Under the pieces are notes generated by a model. It saw only the letters and a program-made list of their open reading frames with translations, was not told the DNA's origin and made no database searches. Source: Paraburkholderia sp. (lineage in GTDB: Bacteria > Pseudomonadota > Gammaproteobacteria > Burkholderiales > Burkholderiaceae). From it: a DNA stretch of 64,000 nt. This document shows, piece after piece, positions 25,852 through 34,747 of this stretch. Location of the stretch: contig SCRN01000025.1 in the NCBI GenBank assembly GCA_004322045.1, forward strand, positions 247,779-311,778, written 5' to 3'. Positions within the stretch are counted from its first letter, which is position 1. Each line of letters starts with the position of its first letter. The position numbers and the translations under genes were made by a program.

Positions 25852-26532
25852 ATGCGGCTTGCCGAGCTCACTGCCCTCCTCCATCTCGCGTCGCCGACGC
25901 TGCCGATCGGCGCGTTCAGTTATTCGCAAGGTTTGGAAGCGGGCGTCGAAGCGCAGTGGATCGTCGATGCAGACTCGGCCCGTGCCTGGATCGAAGACGG
26001 CCTGATGCACGTGCTCGCGCGCGCCGAATTGCCGTTCATCGCGCATCAAATGGAGCGCTGGCATCGGCACGACGCCGCAGCTATCGCCGCTGCGGACCGG
26101 CAATTCATCGCTAGCCGCGAGTCGGCCGAGCTTCGACGCGAAACCGAGCAGATGGGATGGTCGCTCAAGCAGCTTGCGCTGTCGCTCGCATGGGGCGGCG
26201 AGGCGTCTCGCGCGACGCTCGCCACGCTTACCCCGCTTTCGCAGCCCACCGCTTTCGCGTTTGCCGCGGTGGCGCACGACATCGCCGCCGACGCCGCACT
26301 GGCCGCTTATGCGTTCGCTTGGGCCGAGAACCAAGTTGCCGCGGCCATCAAGGCCGTGCCGCTCGGTCAGTTGGCCGGGCAGCGAATTTTGATCGCGGCT
26401 CGTGCGGTCATCGATCGCGCCGTCGCCCAAGCCTTGTGCACACCGCCCGATCGCATCAATACGTTTTCACCGATGCTCGGCGTTTTTTCCGCGCGGCATG
26501 AGACGCAATATTCGCGGCTCTTCCGTTCGTAA
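25852..26532 (+). CDS. ureF: urease accessory protein UreF
   Basis: A 226-residue all-helical protein with the family N-terminus [21 protein letters not shown] and the later [19 protein letters not shown] and [23 protein letters not shown]. It links UreD to UreG and controls the fidelity of GTP-dependent nickel delivery. It begins six bases after ureE, so coupling is likely. Confidence 0.97.
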   Translation: MRLAELTALLHLASPTLPIGAFSYSQGLEAGVEAQWIVDADSARAWIEDGLMHVLARAELPFIAHQMERWHRHDAAAIAAADRQFIASRESAELRRETEQMGWSLKQLALSLAWGGEASRATLATLTPLSQPTAFAFAAVAHDIAADAALAAYAFAWAENQVAAAIKAVPLGQLAGQRILIAARAVIDRAVAQALCTPPDRINTFSPMLGVFSARHETQYSRLFRS

Positions 26533-26586
26533 TTCCCTTCCATCGACAATCGACAATCGACATCCCAAGAGAAGAGACGACTCGCA

Positions 26587-27207
26587 ATGAGAACCAAGAA
26601 ACTGCCGCCGCTGCGCGTGGGCGTGGGCGGCCCGGTCGGCTCGGGCAAGACGACACTGCTCGAAATGCTCTGCAAAGCCATGCGCGATCGCTACGACCTC
26701 GTCGCGATCACGAACGACATCTACACGAAGGAAGACCAGCGGCTGCTGACGGTCGCCGGGGCGCTCGCGCCCGAACGGATCATGGGCGTCGAAACGGGCG
26801 GCTGCCCGCATACGGCGATTCGGGAAGACGCCTCGATCAACCTCGAAGCGGTGGACCGGATGCTCGCGCGGTTCCCCGATGCGGACATTGTCTTCATCGA
26901 ATCGGGCGGCGACAATCTTGCAGCGACCTTCAGCCCCGAGTTGTCCGATCTGACGATCTATGTCATCGACGTCGCAGGCGGCGAGAAAATTCCTCGCAAA
27001 GGCGGGCCTGGCATCACCAAGTCGGATCTGCTGGTCATCAACAAGATCGATCTAGCGCCGCACGTGGGCGCCAATCTCGACATCATGGCGGCCGATGCGA
27101 AAGCGATGCGCGGCGAGCGGCCGTTCGTCATGTGCAATCTGAAAACGCAAAGCGGACTCGACGAGGTGATTGCGTTGATCGAGCGGAAGGGATTGTTGAA
27201 CGCGTGA
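26587..27207 (+). CDS. ureG: urease accessory GTPase UreG
   Basis: A 206-residue SIMIBI-class GTPase. The P-loop is [15 protein letters not shown], the nickel-linked Cys-Pro-His motif is [11 protein letters not shown], and the guanine-specificity motif is [10 protein letters not shown]. It delivers nickel to the UreABC-UreDF complex on GTP hydrolysis. It is the last gene of the urt-ure block and is convergent with waaA. Confidence 0.98.
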   Translation: MRTKKLPPLRVGVGGPVGSGKTTLLEMLCKAMRDRYDLVAITNDIYTKEDQRLLTVAGALAPERIMGVETGGCPHTAIREDASINLEAVDRMLARFPDADIVFIESGGDNLAATFSPELSDLTIYVIDVAGGEKIPRKGGPGITKSDLLVINKIDLAPHVGANLDIMAADAKAMRGERPFVMCNLKTQSGLDEVIALIERKGLLNA

Positions 27208-27226
27208 GCGGATCGATCGCGCGAGC

Positions 27227-27247
27227 GCTTACCGCTTACCGCTTACC
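27227..27247. repeat. 7-base tandem repeat (GCTTACC x3)
   Basis: Three perfect copies lie in the 43-base gap between the convergent ureG and waaA genes. No hairpin or T-run terminator was found there. Confidence 0.8.
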
Positions 27248-27250
27248 GCC

Positions 27251-28576
27251 TCACGCCTGAACCACCCCATCTTGCGGCAACAACGTCAGCAATACGTCGA
27301 GCGTGCGTTGCGTCGCCCCGCGATGCCGCGCCGCGAAGGCCGAGGCGGCCGCCCCCATCGCCACGCGCCGCGCCTTGTCGGCGAACAGTTCGCCAAGCAC
27401 GCGCGCCAGATCGCTCGGATCGGCCACTTGCACTGCGGCCCCCGCGGCGACCGCATCGCGCGTGGCCTGCGTGAAGTTGAACACGTGCGGGCCGATCAGC
27501 ACCGGCACGCCGACGGCGCACGCTTCGATGAGATTTTGCCCGCCGAGCGGCAACAGGCTGCCGCCGATGAAAGCGACATCCGACGCCGCGTAGTAGGCTC
27601 CGAGCTCGCCCATCGAATCGCCGAGCAGCACCGTCACATCGCGCGGCAGCGGTGCGTCGACGACGTGCGCCGCGGCAGCCGCCGCCAGCGCCGCCCCGCC
27701 CCACTCCGAGCGCCGAACGCAGCGCAGCCCGCGGCGTTCCACGAGCGCCGCAACTTCGTCGAAACGTTGCGGATGCCGCGGCACCAGAATCAATAGCGTT
27801 TCTGGCGCAGCGAGCGCCGCGAACGCGTCGAGCACGAGCGCTTCCTCGCCCTCGCGCGTGCTGGCGGCCACCCACACGGGCCGCGCGCCGATCGCTTCAC
27901 GCCAGGCGCGGCCGCGCGCGACGAGTTCGGGCGGCGTGGCCATGTCGAACTTCATGTTGCCCAGCACGGCCACATTGCGCGCACCGAGCGCCGTGAGCCG
28001 CTCCGCATCCGACGGGCTTTGCGCGAGCACCCGCGAGAAACCGCCGAACACCTCGCGCGCGGCGGCGCCGAAACGCACCGCGCGCTTGAACGAGCGCGCC
28101 GACATCCGCGCGTTCGTCAACACGAGCGGCACGTCCGCGACGCGGCATTCGTCGATCAGCGTCGGCCAGACTTCCGTCTCCATCACGATGCCGAGCGACG
28201 GACGCCACGTACGCAAGAAACGCCGCACCGCGTGCGGCAAGTCGTAGGGCAAATAGCAGCGCTGCACGCGATCGCCGAACAATTGCGTGCCCGTCGCTCT
28301 TCCGCTCGGCGTCATATGCGTGAGCAGCACGCGCGCATCGGGCCGTGCCTTCATCAACGCCGTAATGAGCGGCTCGGCTGCGCGCGTCTCTCCGACGGAC
28401 ACCGCATGCACCCAGATGAGCGGCGCATCGTCTTCGAGCACGCGTGCGGGCGCATAACCGAAGCGCTCGCCGATATGCTCGCGATAGCCGCGTTCGCGGC
28501 GCGAGCGGATGAGAAGCCTCAATACGGCGAGCGGCGCGACGACCCACCAGAGCGCGCGATAGACCGCCCTCAACAT
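27251..28576 (-). CDS. waaA: Kdo transferase WaaA (KdtA)
   Basis: A 441-residue inner-membrane-anchored glycosyltransferase that adds Kdo from CMP-Kdo to lipid IVA. The N-terminal membrane anchor is LRAVYRALWWVVAPLAVLRL. The family segments are WVHAVSVGETRAAEPLI, TPSGRAT and METEVWPTLIDEC (catalytic Glu region), followed by LVPRHPQRF and GGSLLPLGGQNLIEACAVG. The ATG at 28576 (MLRAVYRALWW) is chosen because it follows GGACGA and gives the correct anchor. It overlaps the 3' end of the small ORF upstream by seven bases. It is the last gene of the inner-core unit. Confidence 0.96.
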   Translation of the reverse strand: MLRAVYRALWWVVAPLAVLRLLIRSRRERGYREHIGERFGYAPARVLEDDAPLIWVHAVSVGETRAAEPLITALMKARPDARVLLTHMTPSGRATGTQLFGDRVQRCYLPYDLPHAVRRFLRTWRPSLGIVMETEVWPTLIDECRVADVPLVLTNARMSARSFKRAVRFGAAAREVFGGFSRVLAQSPSDAERLTALGARNVAVLGNMKFDMATPPELVARGRAWREAIGARPVWVAASTREGEEALVLDAFAALAAPETLLILVPRHPQRFDEVAALVERRGLRCVRRSEWGGAALAAAAAAHVVDAPLPRDVTVLLGDSMGELGAYYAASDVAFIGGSLLPLGGQNLIEACAVGVPVLIGPHVFNFTQATRDAVAAGAAVQVADPSDLARVLGELFADKARRVAMGAAASAFAARHRGATQRTLDVLLTLLPQDGVVQA

Positions 28577-28701
28577 GCTCGTCCTTCGTTCGCGGCGGCG
28601 CGTCGTTCGCACTCGGCCAACGCGATCAACGTGATAAACGTGCTCGCATCGCCTCGCGCAAACAGGTCACCTAGGTGCTGCCATCGGCTGGGCATCGGCA
28701 T
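28570..28701 (-). CDS. small 43-codon ORF coupled between kdoO and waaA
   Basis: Its ATG overlaps the kdoO stop by one base (TGATG) and its TGA lies within the first codons of waaA (ATGTTGA). It therefore fills the 124-base gap exactly, with translational coupling at both ends. The product begins MPMPSRWQHLGDLFARGDAS, continues as a hydrophobic FITLIALAEC helix, and ends in a charged AAANEGRAC tail. A second ATG lies at 28695. No family is recognised. It may be a small membrane-associated protein or only a coupling device that carries ribosomes to waaA. Confidence 0.5.
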   Translation of the reverse strand: MPMPSRWQHLGDLFARGDASTFITLIALAECERRAAANEGRAC

Positions 28702-29585
28702 CAAACCAGTGCGCGGCCTTCGAGCCGCTCGAGAATGCCGAGCGGCGCGCACTCGGGCTGCACCATCGCGCGCACGGGCAGAAAGAACGTCTGCTCGAGC
28801 ATGTACTGCCCCGACATGGCCGCATGCGAAGTCTGATCGGAGAAGCACATCCATGCGCTGCCGGGCGGGAACGGCATCGTCTCTTGCGGACACGTCTTCT
28901 GATACTCGAGGTCTCCCTTCATGCCGTCGTGCAGATTGAGCATCAAGTGATCGTATGCGCTGCGCTTGGATTTGGTGATGTGCAGCGCATTGAGCAGCCA
29001 AGCCGACCCCGGCACCTGGCGCTTGATCTTCGGCAAAAAACGCTTGGCCATGTGCTCGAACGTCTCGCCCACGCGCCAGACACGCGGCTCGCCGTTCGGA
29101 TTGACATTGGTGAACACGCGCAAAATGCGCTCGCCGCGATTGGGCCGCGATGGAAACGCATCGACGTGCAGCCGGCTGTCGTCCTTGCGCCACGACGTAT
29201 GGCGCGTTTCTACGCGCATCAGGCGCAGGCTCGTCGGCGCGGGACGCAATGCGTCGCGGTATTCGGGCACCAAGCGATCGACGAGCGTTCTCGCCTGCGC
29301 TTGGTACCGCGCGACGAGCGCGCGCACGGCCGACTGCGTCACCGCGTCGCCCGCTACGCCGCGCAGCTCGCCGCCGTTCGGATCGAGGCTGATGTTCTTG
29401 CGGTTCGGATCGGCGAGCGCCGGATCGAGCAGCGCCGTCTCCCCGCCTTCGATCGCGAAGCGCAGATTGGGAAAATAGATAACCTTGCCCGTTTCAAGCG
29501 CGACACGCAGCGTGTCGCGCGTGACCGAGAGGTCGGAGCCTTCCCAGTCCGAGCAATTGACTTCGAGAATTTGCGATTCTTTCAT
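28701..29585 (-). CDS. kdoO: Kdo 3-hydroxylase KdoO (Fe(II)/2-oxoglutarate dioxygenase)
   Basis: A 294-residue protein matching the Kdo hydroxylase family, which converts the outer Kdo of Kdo2-lipid A to Ko (D-glycero-D-talo-oct-2-ulosonic acid) in Burkholderia and Yersinia. The metal site is seen as RLHVDAFPSRP (HxD) with a distal His in QTSHAAMSGQY, and the 2-oxoglutarate-binding Arg is likely in the following FLPVRAM. GERILRVFTNVNPNGEPRVW is strongly conserved in the family. Its position between waaC and waaA supports the call. It ends in a TGATG junction with the small ORF. Confidence 0.9.
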   Translation of the reverse strand: MKESQILEVNCSDWEGSDLSVTRDTLRVALETGKVIYFPNLRFAIEGGETALLDPALADPNRKNISLDPNGGELRGVAGDAVTQSAVRALVARYQAQARTLVDRLVPEYRDALRPAPTSLRLMRVETRHTSWRKDDSRLHVDAFPSRPNRGERILRVFTNVNPNGEPRVWRVGETFEHMAKRFLPKIKRQVPGSAWLLNALHITKSKRSAYDHLMLNLHDGMKGDLEYQKTCPQETMPFPPGSAWMCFSDQTSHAAMSGQYMLEQTFFLPVRAMVQPECAPLGILERLEGRALV

Positions 29586-29606
29586 GGTGCGGTTGTGCGC
29601 CGTCGA

Positions 29607-30602
29607 TTACAGCAGGCCGAACCCGGCCAGTGCGGTTTTGACTTGCTGCAGCGTCGGCGGATCGCCGGCGGTGCCCAGGTTGACCACGCGGGGGGACCAA
29701 TAGCCGCCCGTGCGCCATGCAGTCGCGAAATTGTACAACTCGACGGTGGGACGCTTGAGCGCCGCGGCGATGTGAACGAGCCCCGTATCGACGCCGACCG
29801 TCGCCGCCGCCGCATCGAGCAAGCCCACCACAGCCGGCAGCGACAAGCGCGGCGGCACGATGGCCGCGGCGCCGAACTCCTTGGCCAAACGCTCGCTCGT
29901 CGCGCGCTCGGCCTCGCTGCCCCAGGGCAGCACGAGGGATGCGCCGCGCGCCACGAGGGCGCGGCCCAGCTCGATCCACGACGCATCGGGCCATTGTTTG
30001 TCCGCGCGCGAGGTGGCGTGCACCAACACGACATAAGGCACCGGCAAGTTGAGCCCCGCCTCCGCCAACGCGCGGGCGGCGCGCGACGTGTCGAGCCCGA
30101 AGTCGAGTTCGTCGGCCGATTGCGGCAGCGGCGCGCCGATGGCCTGTGCGACGAGTTGCCGCGTGCGCTCGACCACGTGGGTGCGCGGCACGATCGGCAC
30201 GCGCCGGTCGTAGAAAAAGCGCACCGGCCATTCGTAGCCCGCGCCGTCGGTGCGATTACCGAGCCCGACGAGCGGCCCGCGGGCCCAGCTCGCCACCCAT
30301 GCCGTCTTGATCAGCCCCTGACAGTCGATGACGAGGTCGTACTGCTCGGCGGCAAGTGTGCGCCGAAACGCGCGAACCTCGCACCACGTGGACGGCGAGA
30401 GCAAGCGCTTGCGCCAGCGGCGCAAAGAAAACGGAATCGCGCGGCGCACGCCCGTGACGAGCGTGACGAGGCCGGCAAAGCTTTCTTCGACGAGCCAATC
30501 GATTTGCGCGTCGGGATACACCCGCAAAATGTCGGCGACGGCCGGCATGTTGTGAACGACGTCTCCGAGCGACGACACGCGGACCAGCAGGATCTTTTGC
30601 AC
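29607..30602 (-). CDS. waaC: lipopolysaccharide heptosyltransferase I WaaC
   Basis: A 331-residue GT9 enzyme that adds the first heptose to Kdo2-lipid A from ADP-heptose. The N-terminus MQKILLVRVSSLGDVVHNMP is the WaaC hallmark, with the catalytic Asp in SSLGDVVH. IDCQGLIKTAWVASWARG and the ADP-heptose-binding GVDTGLVHIAAALKRPTVELY follow. It is the promoter-proximal gene of the unit waaC-kdoO-ORF-waaA and is divergent from the DUF2242 lipoprotein gene. Confidence 0.96.
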   Translation of the reverse strand: MQKILLVRVSSLGDVVHNMPAVADILRVYPDAQIDWLVEESFAGLVTLVTGVRRAIPFSLRRWRKRLLSPSTWCEVRAFRRTLAAEQYDLVIDCQGLIKTAWVASWARGPLVGLGNRTDGAGYEWPVRFFYDRRVPIVPRTHVVERTRQLVAQAIGAPLPQSADELDFGLDTSRAARALAEAGLNLPVPYVVLVHATSRADKQWPDASWIELGRALVARGASLVLPWGSEAERATSERLAKEFGAAAIVPPRLSLPAVVGLLDAAAATVGVDTGLVHIAAALKRPTVELYNFATAWRTGGYWSPRVVNLGTAGDPPTLQQVKTALAGFGLL

Positions 30603-30851
30603 GCTGAAAGTAAAAAGAAAGGTACGGCATGGCAGACGCGGTGACGCTCAGCGGCGCCCCGGCGCAATGCTGCCAGGAGGGCAGGCATTCTACCGCGCCC
30701 GCGCACTATTTTTGCGCGCGTTACGGTCGATGCGGGCGCGATATGATGTCGCCTTCCCAACCGCGAGTGTTTCGCGCTCCATCGGGCGAAGGCACTACAA
30801 TGCTTGTCGTCCGAGTTAACCGCTCGCCGAGTGCAGCCTTTTCGACGCATT

Positions 30852-31781
30852 ATGTTCAGTTCGTTCCATCCAGCGCGCGTGGCACTTTCGTTCGCGGCGC
30901 TCTCCGTTCTCACCGCGTGCTCAAGCGCACCGCAACCGAAATTCCAGCAAGAACTCTTCGACTCCGGCGCGAGCCCGTTTTCGCGCGGCTATAACGTCGG
31001 CAGCAACGATGCCTGCGAAGCGGCCCGGCGCGCCCTGCTCAATCAAGGTTATTTGACCACCTTGAGCGGCTCCGATCGCATCGACGCCACCAAGGATTTC
31101 CAGCCGAATGGCGATTCACACATCACGGTCGAGTTTCACGTGGTTTGCACGCCGGGCGAGGATGCCGACGGCACCAGCATCATGTACGCGAACGCGATCC
31201 AAAGCGGATACGCCCTGAAAAAGAGCGATACGTCGGCGAGCGTCGGCTTGAGCCTGCTCGGCTCGGTCTCGCTGCCGATCCGCTCCAATAGCGACGCGAT
31301 GGTGAAAGTATCGAGCGAAACGATTCAATCGAATGCGTTCTACGACCGCTTCTTCGATTCGGTCGGCCACTATGTGGGCTCGCTGATCAAGACGGCGCCT
31401 GTGCCGGTCGCGCCGGTGACGAGCACGGTTCTGCCGGGCTCGCCGCCGCCGATGGTCGCCGTAACACCGCAGGTGGCGCCCGTCGCACCTGTGTCTACGT
31501 CTGCACCCGCGTCGACATCTGCGTCCGTGCCCAGTTCCACGCCGGCCCTGAATGCGCCCGCCACTGCGCAGGCGATGCCCGGCGGGACCGCGCAGGCTGC
31601 GCCGTTCGGGGCAGCGTCGCTCTATGCGCCGCACTCGCCCATCGGCTTGCCCTCGCCGACGGCCATGCCGTTTCAGCCCCCACCGCTTCTAACCGCGCCC
31701 GAGGCGAGCGCCAACGAGGCGCCTGCGGCGGCGCAACCGACCAACACACAGCCCGCACCCGCCCAGGCCGCTTCTCAATGA
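30852..31781 (+). CDS. DUF2242 lipoprotein with Pro/Ala-rich tail
   Basis: A 309-residue lipoprotein. The ATG at 30852 (MFSSFHPARVALSFAALSVL) gives a normal signal peptide ending in the lipobox LTAC (mature CSSAPQPKF). Residues 30-170 form the DUF2242 domain (FDSGASPFSRGYNVGSNDAC, then a paired-strand region with VEFHVVCTPGED). From about residue 180 the chain is low-complexity Pro/Ala/Val/Thr with several APVAPV- and SAPAST-type units, probably an extended spacer through the cell wall. A -10-like TACAAT is at 30796. Function unknown; confined mainly to Burkholderiales. Confidence 0.82.
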   Translation: MFSSFHPARVALSFAALSVLTACSSAPQPKFQQELFDSGASPFSRGYNVGSNDACEAARRALLNQGYLTTLSGSDRIDATKDFQPNGDSHITVEFHVVCTPGEDADGTSIMYANAIQSGYALKKSDTSASVGLSLLGSVSLPIRSNSDAMVKVSSETIQSNAFYDRFFDSVGHYVGSLIKTAPVPVAPVTSTVLPGSPPPMVAVTPQVAPVAPVSTSAPASTSASVPSSTPALNAPATAQAMPGGTAQAAPFGAASLYAPHSPIGLPSPTAMPFQPPPLLTAPEASANEAPAAAQPTNTQPAPAQAASQ

Positions 31782-31862
31782 GGCGGGCGGCGGGTGCGCT
31801 AAGACGTGCCCGCTCCCGCTCCTGCTAGCGCCAGCGCACCCGGTTACTTCCCGTCGAGACAA

Positions 31863-31879
31863 GCCGGGCGAGGCCCGGC
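31863..31879. terminator. perfect hairpin between convergent genes
   Basis: GCCGGGC-GAG-GCCCGGC: a 7-base-pair stem with a 3-base loop in the 105-base gap between the convergent DUF2242 and phosphohexomutase genes. It may serve both strands. Neither side has a long T-run, so termination strength is uncertain. Confidence 0.5.
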
Positions 31880-31886
31880 CCATCGC

Positions 31887-33281
31887 TCAGAACGGCAATT
31901 TCGCGTCGGGCTTTGCCGCGACGATCACCCGCCGAAAGTCGTTCTGAATCCGCGCGAGCGCATCGGCGCTATCGGCTTCGAACCGCAGCACGACCACCGG
32001 CGTCGTGTTCGAAGAACGTGCCAACCCGAAGCCATCGGGATACTCGACACGCAATCCGTCGATCGTGATGACCTCGTCGGCTCCGGTAAACTTCGCTTCC
32101 TTTTGCAGGCGGCCGATCAGTTGGAAGTTCTCGCCTTCCTCGAGTTTGAGCTGCAATTCGGGCGTCGACAGCGAATTGGGCAGGTCGTTGAGCACCTTGC
32201 TCGGGTCCTCTACGCGCGAGAGCAACTCGAGCAGACGCGCCCCCGTGTAGAGCCCATCGTCGAAGCCGTACCAGCGATCCTTGAAGAACACGTGGCCGCT
32301 CATTTCACCCGCGAGCGGCGCACCGGTTTCGCGCAGCTTGGCTTTCACGAGCGAATGGCCCGTCTTCCACATCACCGGCTCGCCGCCTTGCGCGCGCACC
32401 CACTTCGCCAGATTGCGCGTGCATTTGACGTCGTAAATGATCTGCGCGCCCGGGTTGCGCGACAGCACTTCCTGCGCGAACAACATCAGTTGCCGATCGG
32501 GATAGATGATCTGACCGTCCTTCGTCACCACGCCGAGCCGGTCGCCGTCGCCGTCGAACGCAAAGCCGACCTGCGCATCGGTTTCCTTCAACGCGCGGAT
32601 GACGTCCTGAAGGTTCTCCGGATGGGCCGGGTCGGGGTGGTGATTCGGGAAGTTGCCGTCGATGTCGGTGAAGAGTTCGACCAATTCGCAGCCGAGCGCT
32701 TTGAACAGGCGCGGGCCGAGCGCGCCGGCCACGCCGTTGCCCGCATCGACGACGATCTTCATGGGCCGTGCGAGCTTGACGTCGCTCACGATGCGCTCGA
32801 TGTACTTATCGGCGATATCGTATTGCTCGTAGCTGCCGCTGCCGCTTTCGAAGTCGTCTTTTTGAATGCGGCGGTACAGCGCTTGAATCTGCTCGCCGTA
32901 GATCGCGGCGCCGCGCAGCACCATCTTGAAGCCGTTGTAGTCGGGCGGATTGTGGCTGCCCGTCACGACGATGCATGAATCGACGCGACGCTCGCCGCCT
33001 GCCAGCGCAAGCGGCACGCTGGCCGCGAAGTAACCGACCGGCGTGGGCACCATGCCGACATCGACGACATCGACACCGGCCGCGCGCAGGCCTTGTGCGA
33101 GCGCTTCGATCAGCGATGGGCCGGATAAACGACCATCGCGCGCGACCACGACGGCATCGCCGCCTTGCGCGCGCACTTCGCTGCCGAACGCTCTGCCTAC
33201 CCGTCGCGCGACGTCCTCATCCAGAGTTTTGCCGATGACGCCTCGGATGTCGTACGCCTTGAAGATGGATTGCGAGATCAT
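31887..33281 (-). CDS. phosphomannomutase/phosphoglucomutase (ManB/AlgC type)
   Basis: A 464-residue alpha-D-phosphohexomutase interconverting hexose 6- and 1-phosphates, which feeds nucleotide sugars for the glycans in this window. The N-terminus FKAYDIRGVIG is typical of the PMM/PGM group. The active phosphoserine loop is VTGSHNPPDYNGFK, the Mg-binding loop FDGDGDRLG, the sugar-binding loop is GEMSGHVFF, and the C-terminal phosphate-binding loop SSNTTPVVVLRFE. It is divergent from the flippase gene. No phosphomannose isomerase or GDP-mannose pyrophosphorylase gene is nearby, so glucose-1-phosphate supply for rfbA and galE is as likely as mannose. Confidence 0.92.
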   Translation of the reverse strand: MISQSIFKAYDIRGVIGKTLDEDVARRVGRAFGSEVRAQGGDAVVVARDGRLSGPSLIEALAQGLRAAGVDVVDVGMVPTPVGYFAASVPLALAGGERRVDSCIVVTGSHNPPDYNGFKMVLRGAAIYGEQIQALYRRIQKDDFESGSGSYEQYDIADKYIERIVSDVKLARPMKIVVDAGNGVAGALGPRLFKALGCELVELFTDIDGNFPNHHPDPAHPENLQDVIRALKETDAQVGFAFDGDGDRLGVVTKDGQIIYPDRQLMLFAQEVLSRNPGAQIIYDVKCTRNLAKWVRAQGGEPVMWKTGHSLVKAKLRETGAPLAGEMSGHVFFKDRWYGFDDGLYTGARLLELLSRVEDPSKVLNDLPNSLSTPELQLKLEEGENFQLIGRLQKEAKFTGADEVITIDGLRVEYPDGFGLARSSNTTPVVVLRFEADSADALARIQNDFRRVIVAAKPDAKLPF

Positions 33282-33334
33282 GGATAGCTCTCTTTTGGCT
33301 GCGATTGGAAAAGTGCTGGCGCCGGCAACCCACT

Positions 33335-33340
33335 TATAAT
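33335..33340 (+). promoter_or_regulatory. -10 element TATAAT ahead of the ogc cluster
   Basis: A perfect TATAAT lies in the divergent gap before the flippase gene. A TTGGAA at 33305 is too far upstream (24-base spacer), so only the -10 is proposed. Transcription would start near 33347. Confidence 0.4.
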
Positions 33341-33490
33341 TGCGGTTTTTCGACCGGCGCGGCTCGCGCCTATTTTAATGCGCATATGCCCCTTCGCGAC
33401 CCGGCCCTACGAGATGACGGCCGAAAAGCGCGCTATTTCCGCGCCGACGCGAGCACGGCCAGCAAATTCCCTGCCTTTACTTTTGGTTAC

Positions 33491-34747
33491 ATGCTGAGGC
33501 GCATCGCCCATCCGGATATCGCGAAAGCCGCCGCGAACATCGTTTGGCTCGGGCTCGAGCGGCTCACGCAAATCGCGGTGGCGATCGCCATCGCGGGGCT
33601 GCTTGCGCGCTACTTCGGGCCCGATGTGTTCGGCAAATGGCAATACGCCAACACGCTGCTGCTCGTGCTCGCACCGATCACGTGGGTATGCGGCGCGGAA
33701 ATCCTCGTGCCCACGATCGTTCAGCGCGGCGAAGCCGACTTGGGCGCTGTGCTCGGCAGCGCCTTCGTCCTACGGTTTGCCGTCTCGGCGCTCGCGCTGG
33801 CGGCGACCTGGGGCGGCGTGGCCGCGGGGCTGACCGACCCCGTCGTCGGCGCGATGCTCGCCGGGCTCGCCGTGACGATGCTGTTTCGCGAGCCGTTCAT
33901 CGGCGTCGTCAATTCGTGGCTGCAAAGCCACACGTACAGCAAACCGCAGCTCGTCACGAGCATGATCGCGGCGTTGGGCAAGCTGGCGCTCGTCTATCTG
34001 CTCGTGCGCATGAGCGCTAGCGCGCCGCGCTTCGCGTGGCTTTGGGCGGTAGAAGCAGCGGCCATAGGCGCCGTGCTGCTCGCTTACTACGCGCGCCGTC
34101 ATGGCGGCAAGCTCGGCTGGCGCGTCGAGCGCGCGCTTTTACGCCATTTTGCGAGCGCGGGTGCCGTGTTTTGGGTCGGCCTCGTCTGCATGTATCTGTT
34201 CCTGAAGCTCGACCGGCTCATGCTCGAGCGCGCCATCTCGTTCGCCGATCTCGGCCGCTACTCGGCCGCGCAGCAAATCAATGAAAACTGGATCGCGCTC
34301 GCGCTCATGCTCGCGCAGACGATCGCCCCGGCGTTCGTCTACCGAGTCCAAGACCCTAGGCGTCTCCTGCGCAACGTCGTGCGCCTGATGGTCCTTGCCG
34401 CGGGGCTCATGATCTCGGGCGCGCTCGTGCTCGATGCGCTCGGCTCGATCGTGATCACCCGCGTGTTCGGTGCGAACTTCGCCGATGCCATTCCGATTTT
34501 TCGCTGGTGCGTGTGGTTGTCGGTGCCCGCCGGCATCGAAGCGATCGGCAACCTCGTGCTGCTCAAGTATCAAGCCAAGTTCGTTGTCCTAACGAAATGG
34601 CTGCTCGCGCTCGCCGTCGCTTTCGCCGTGAATCTTTTCGCGATCCCTCGCATCGGCGCCTACGGCGCGCTCGCGGGTCTTGCTGCCGGCTACTGCGCGG
34701 CCGTCACCGTCAACGTCTATTACATCCGCTTCAAGCTGCGCCCATGA
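33491..34747 (+). CDS. ogcX: oligosaccharide flippase (Wzx-type), probable OgcX
   Basis: A 418-residue polytopic protein of the polysaccharide-transporter (MATE-like) superfamily with about 12-14 membrane helices. Motifs include RYFGPDVFGKWQYANTLLL and LFLKLDRLMLERAISFADLG (Asp-Arg in helix 7, common in Wzx), then VFGANFADAIPIFRWCVW. It should flip a lipid-linked oligosaccharide to the periplasm. The start is uncertain: ATG at 33491 (MLRRIAHPDIAKAAAN) gives the usual N-terminus, and ATG at 33386 is possible. The order flippase, GT, GT, epimerase, WecA-like matches ogcXABEI of Burkholderia general protein O-glycosylation. Its stop overlaps the next gene (ATGA). Confidence 0.8.
   Translation: MLRRIAHPDIAKAAANIVWLGLERLTQIAVAIAIAGLLARYFGPDVFGKWQYANTLLLVLAPITWVCGAEILVPTIVQRGEADLGAVLGSAFVLRFAVSALALAATWGGVAAGLTDPVVGAMLAGLAVTMLFREPFIGVVNSWLQSHTYSKPQLVTSMIAALGKLALVYLLVRMSASAPRFAWLWAVEAAAIGAVLLAYYARRHGGKLGWRVERALLRHFASAGAVFWVGLVCMYLFLKLDRLMLERAISFADLGRYSAAQQINENWIALALMLAQTIAPAFVYRVQDPRRLLRNVVRLMVLAAGLMISGALVLDALGSIVITRVFGANFADAIPIFRWCVWLSVPAGIEAIGNLVLLKYQAKFVVLTKWLLALAVAFAVNLFAIPRIGAYGALAGLAAGYCAAVTVNVYYIRFKLRP

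Noticed and set aside
28824..30644. 606-codon plus-strand frame
   Set aside because: Antisense to kdoO and waaC; no ribosome site and shadow-like Arg/Ala composition.
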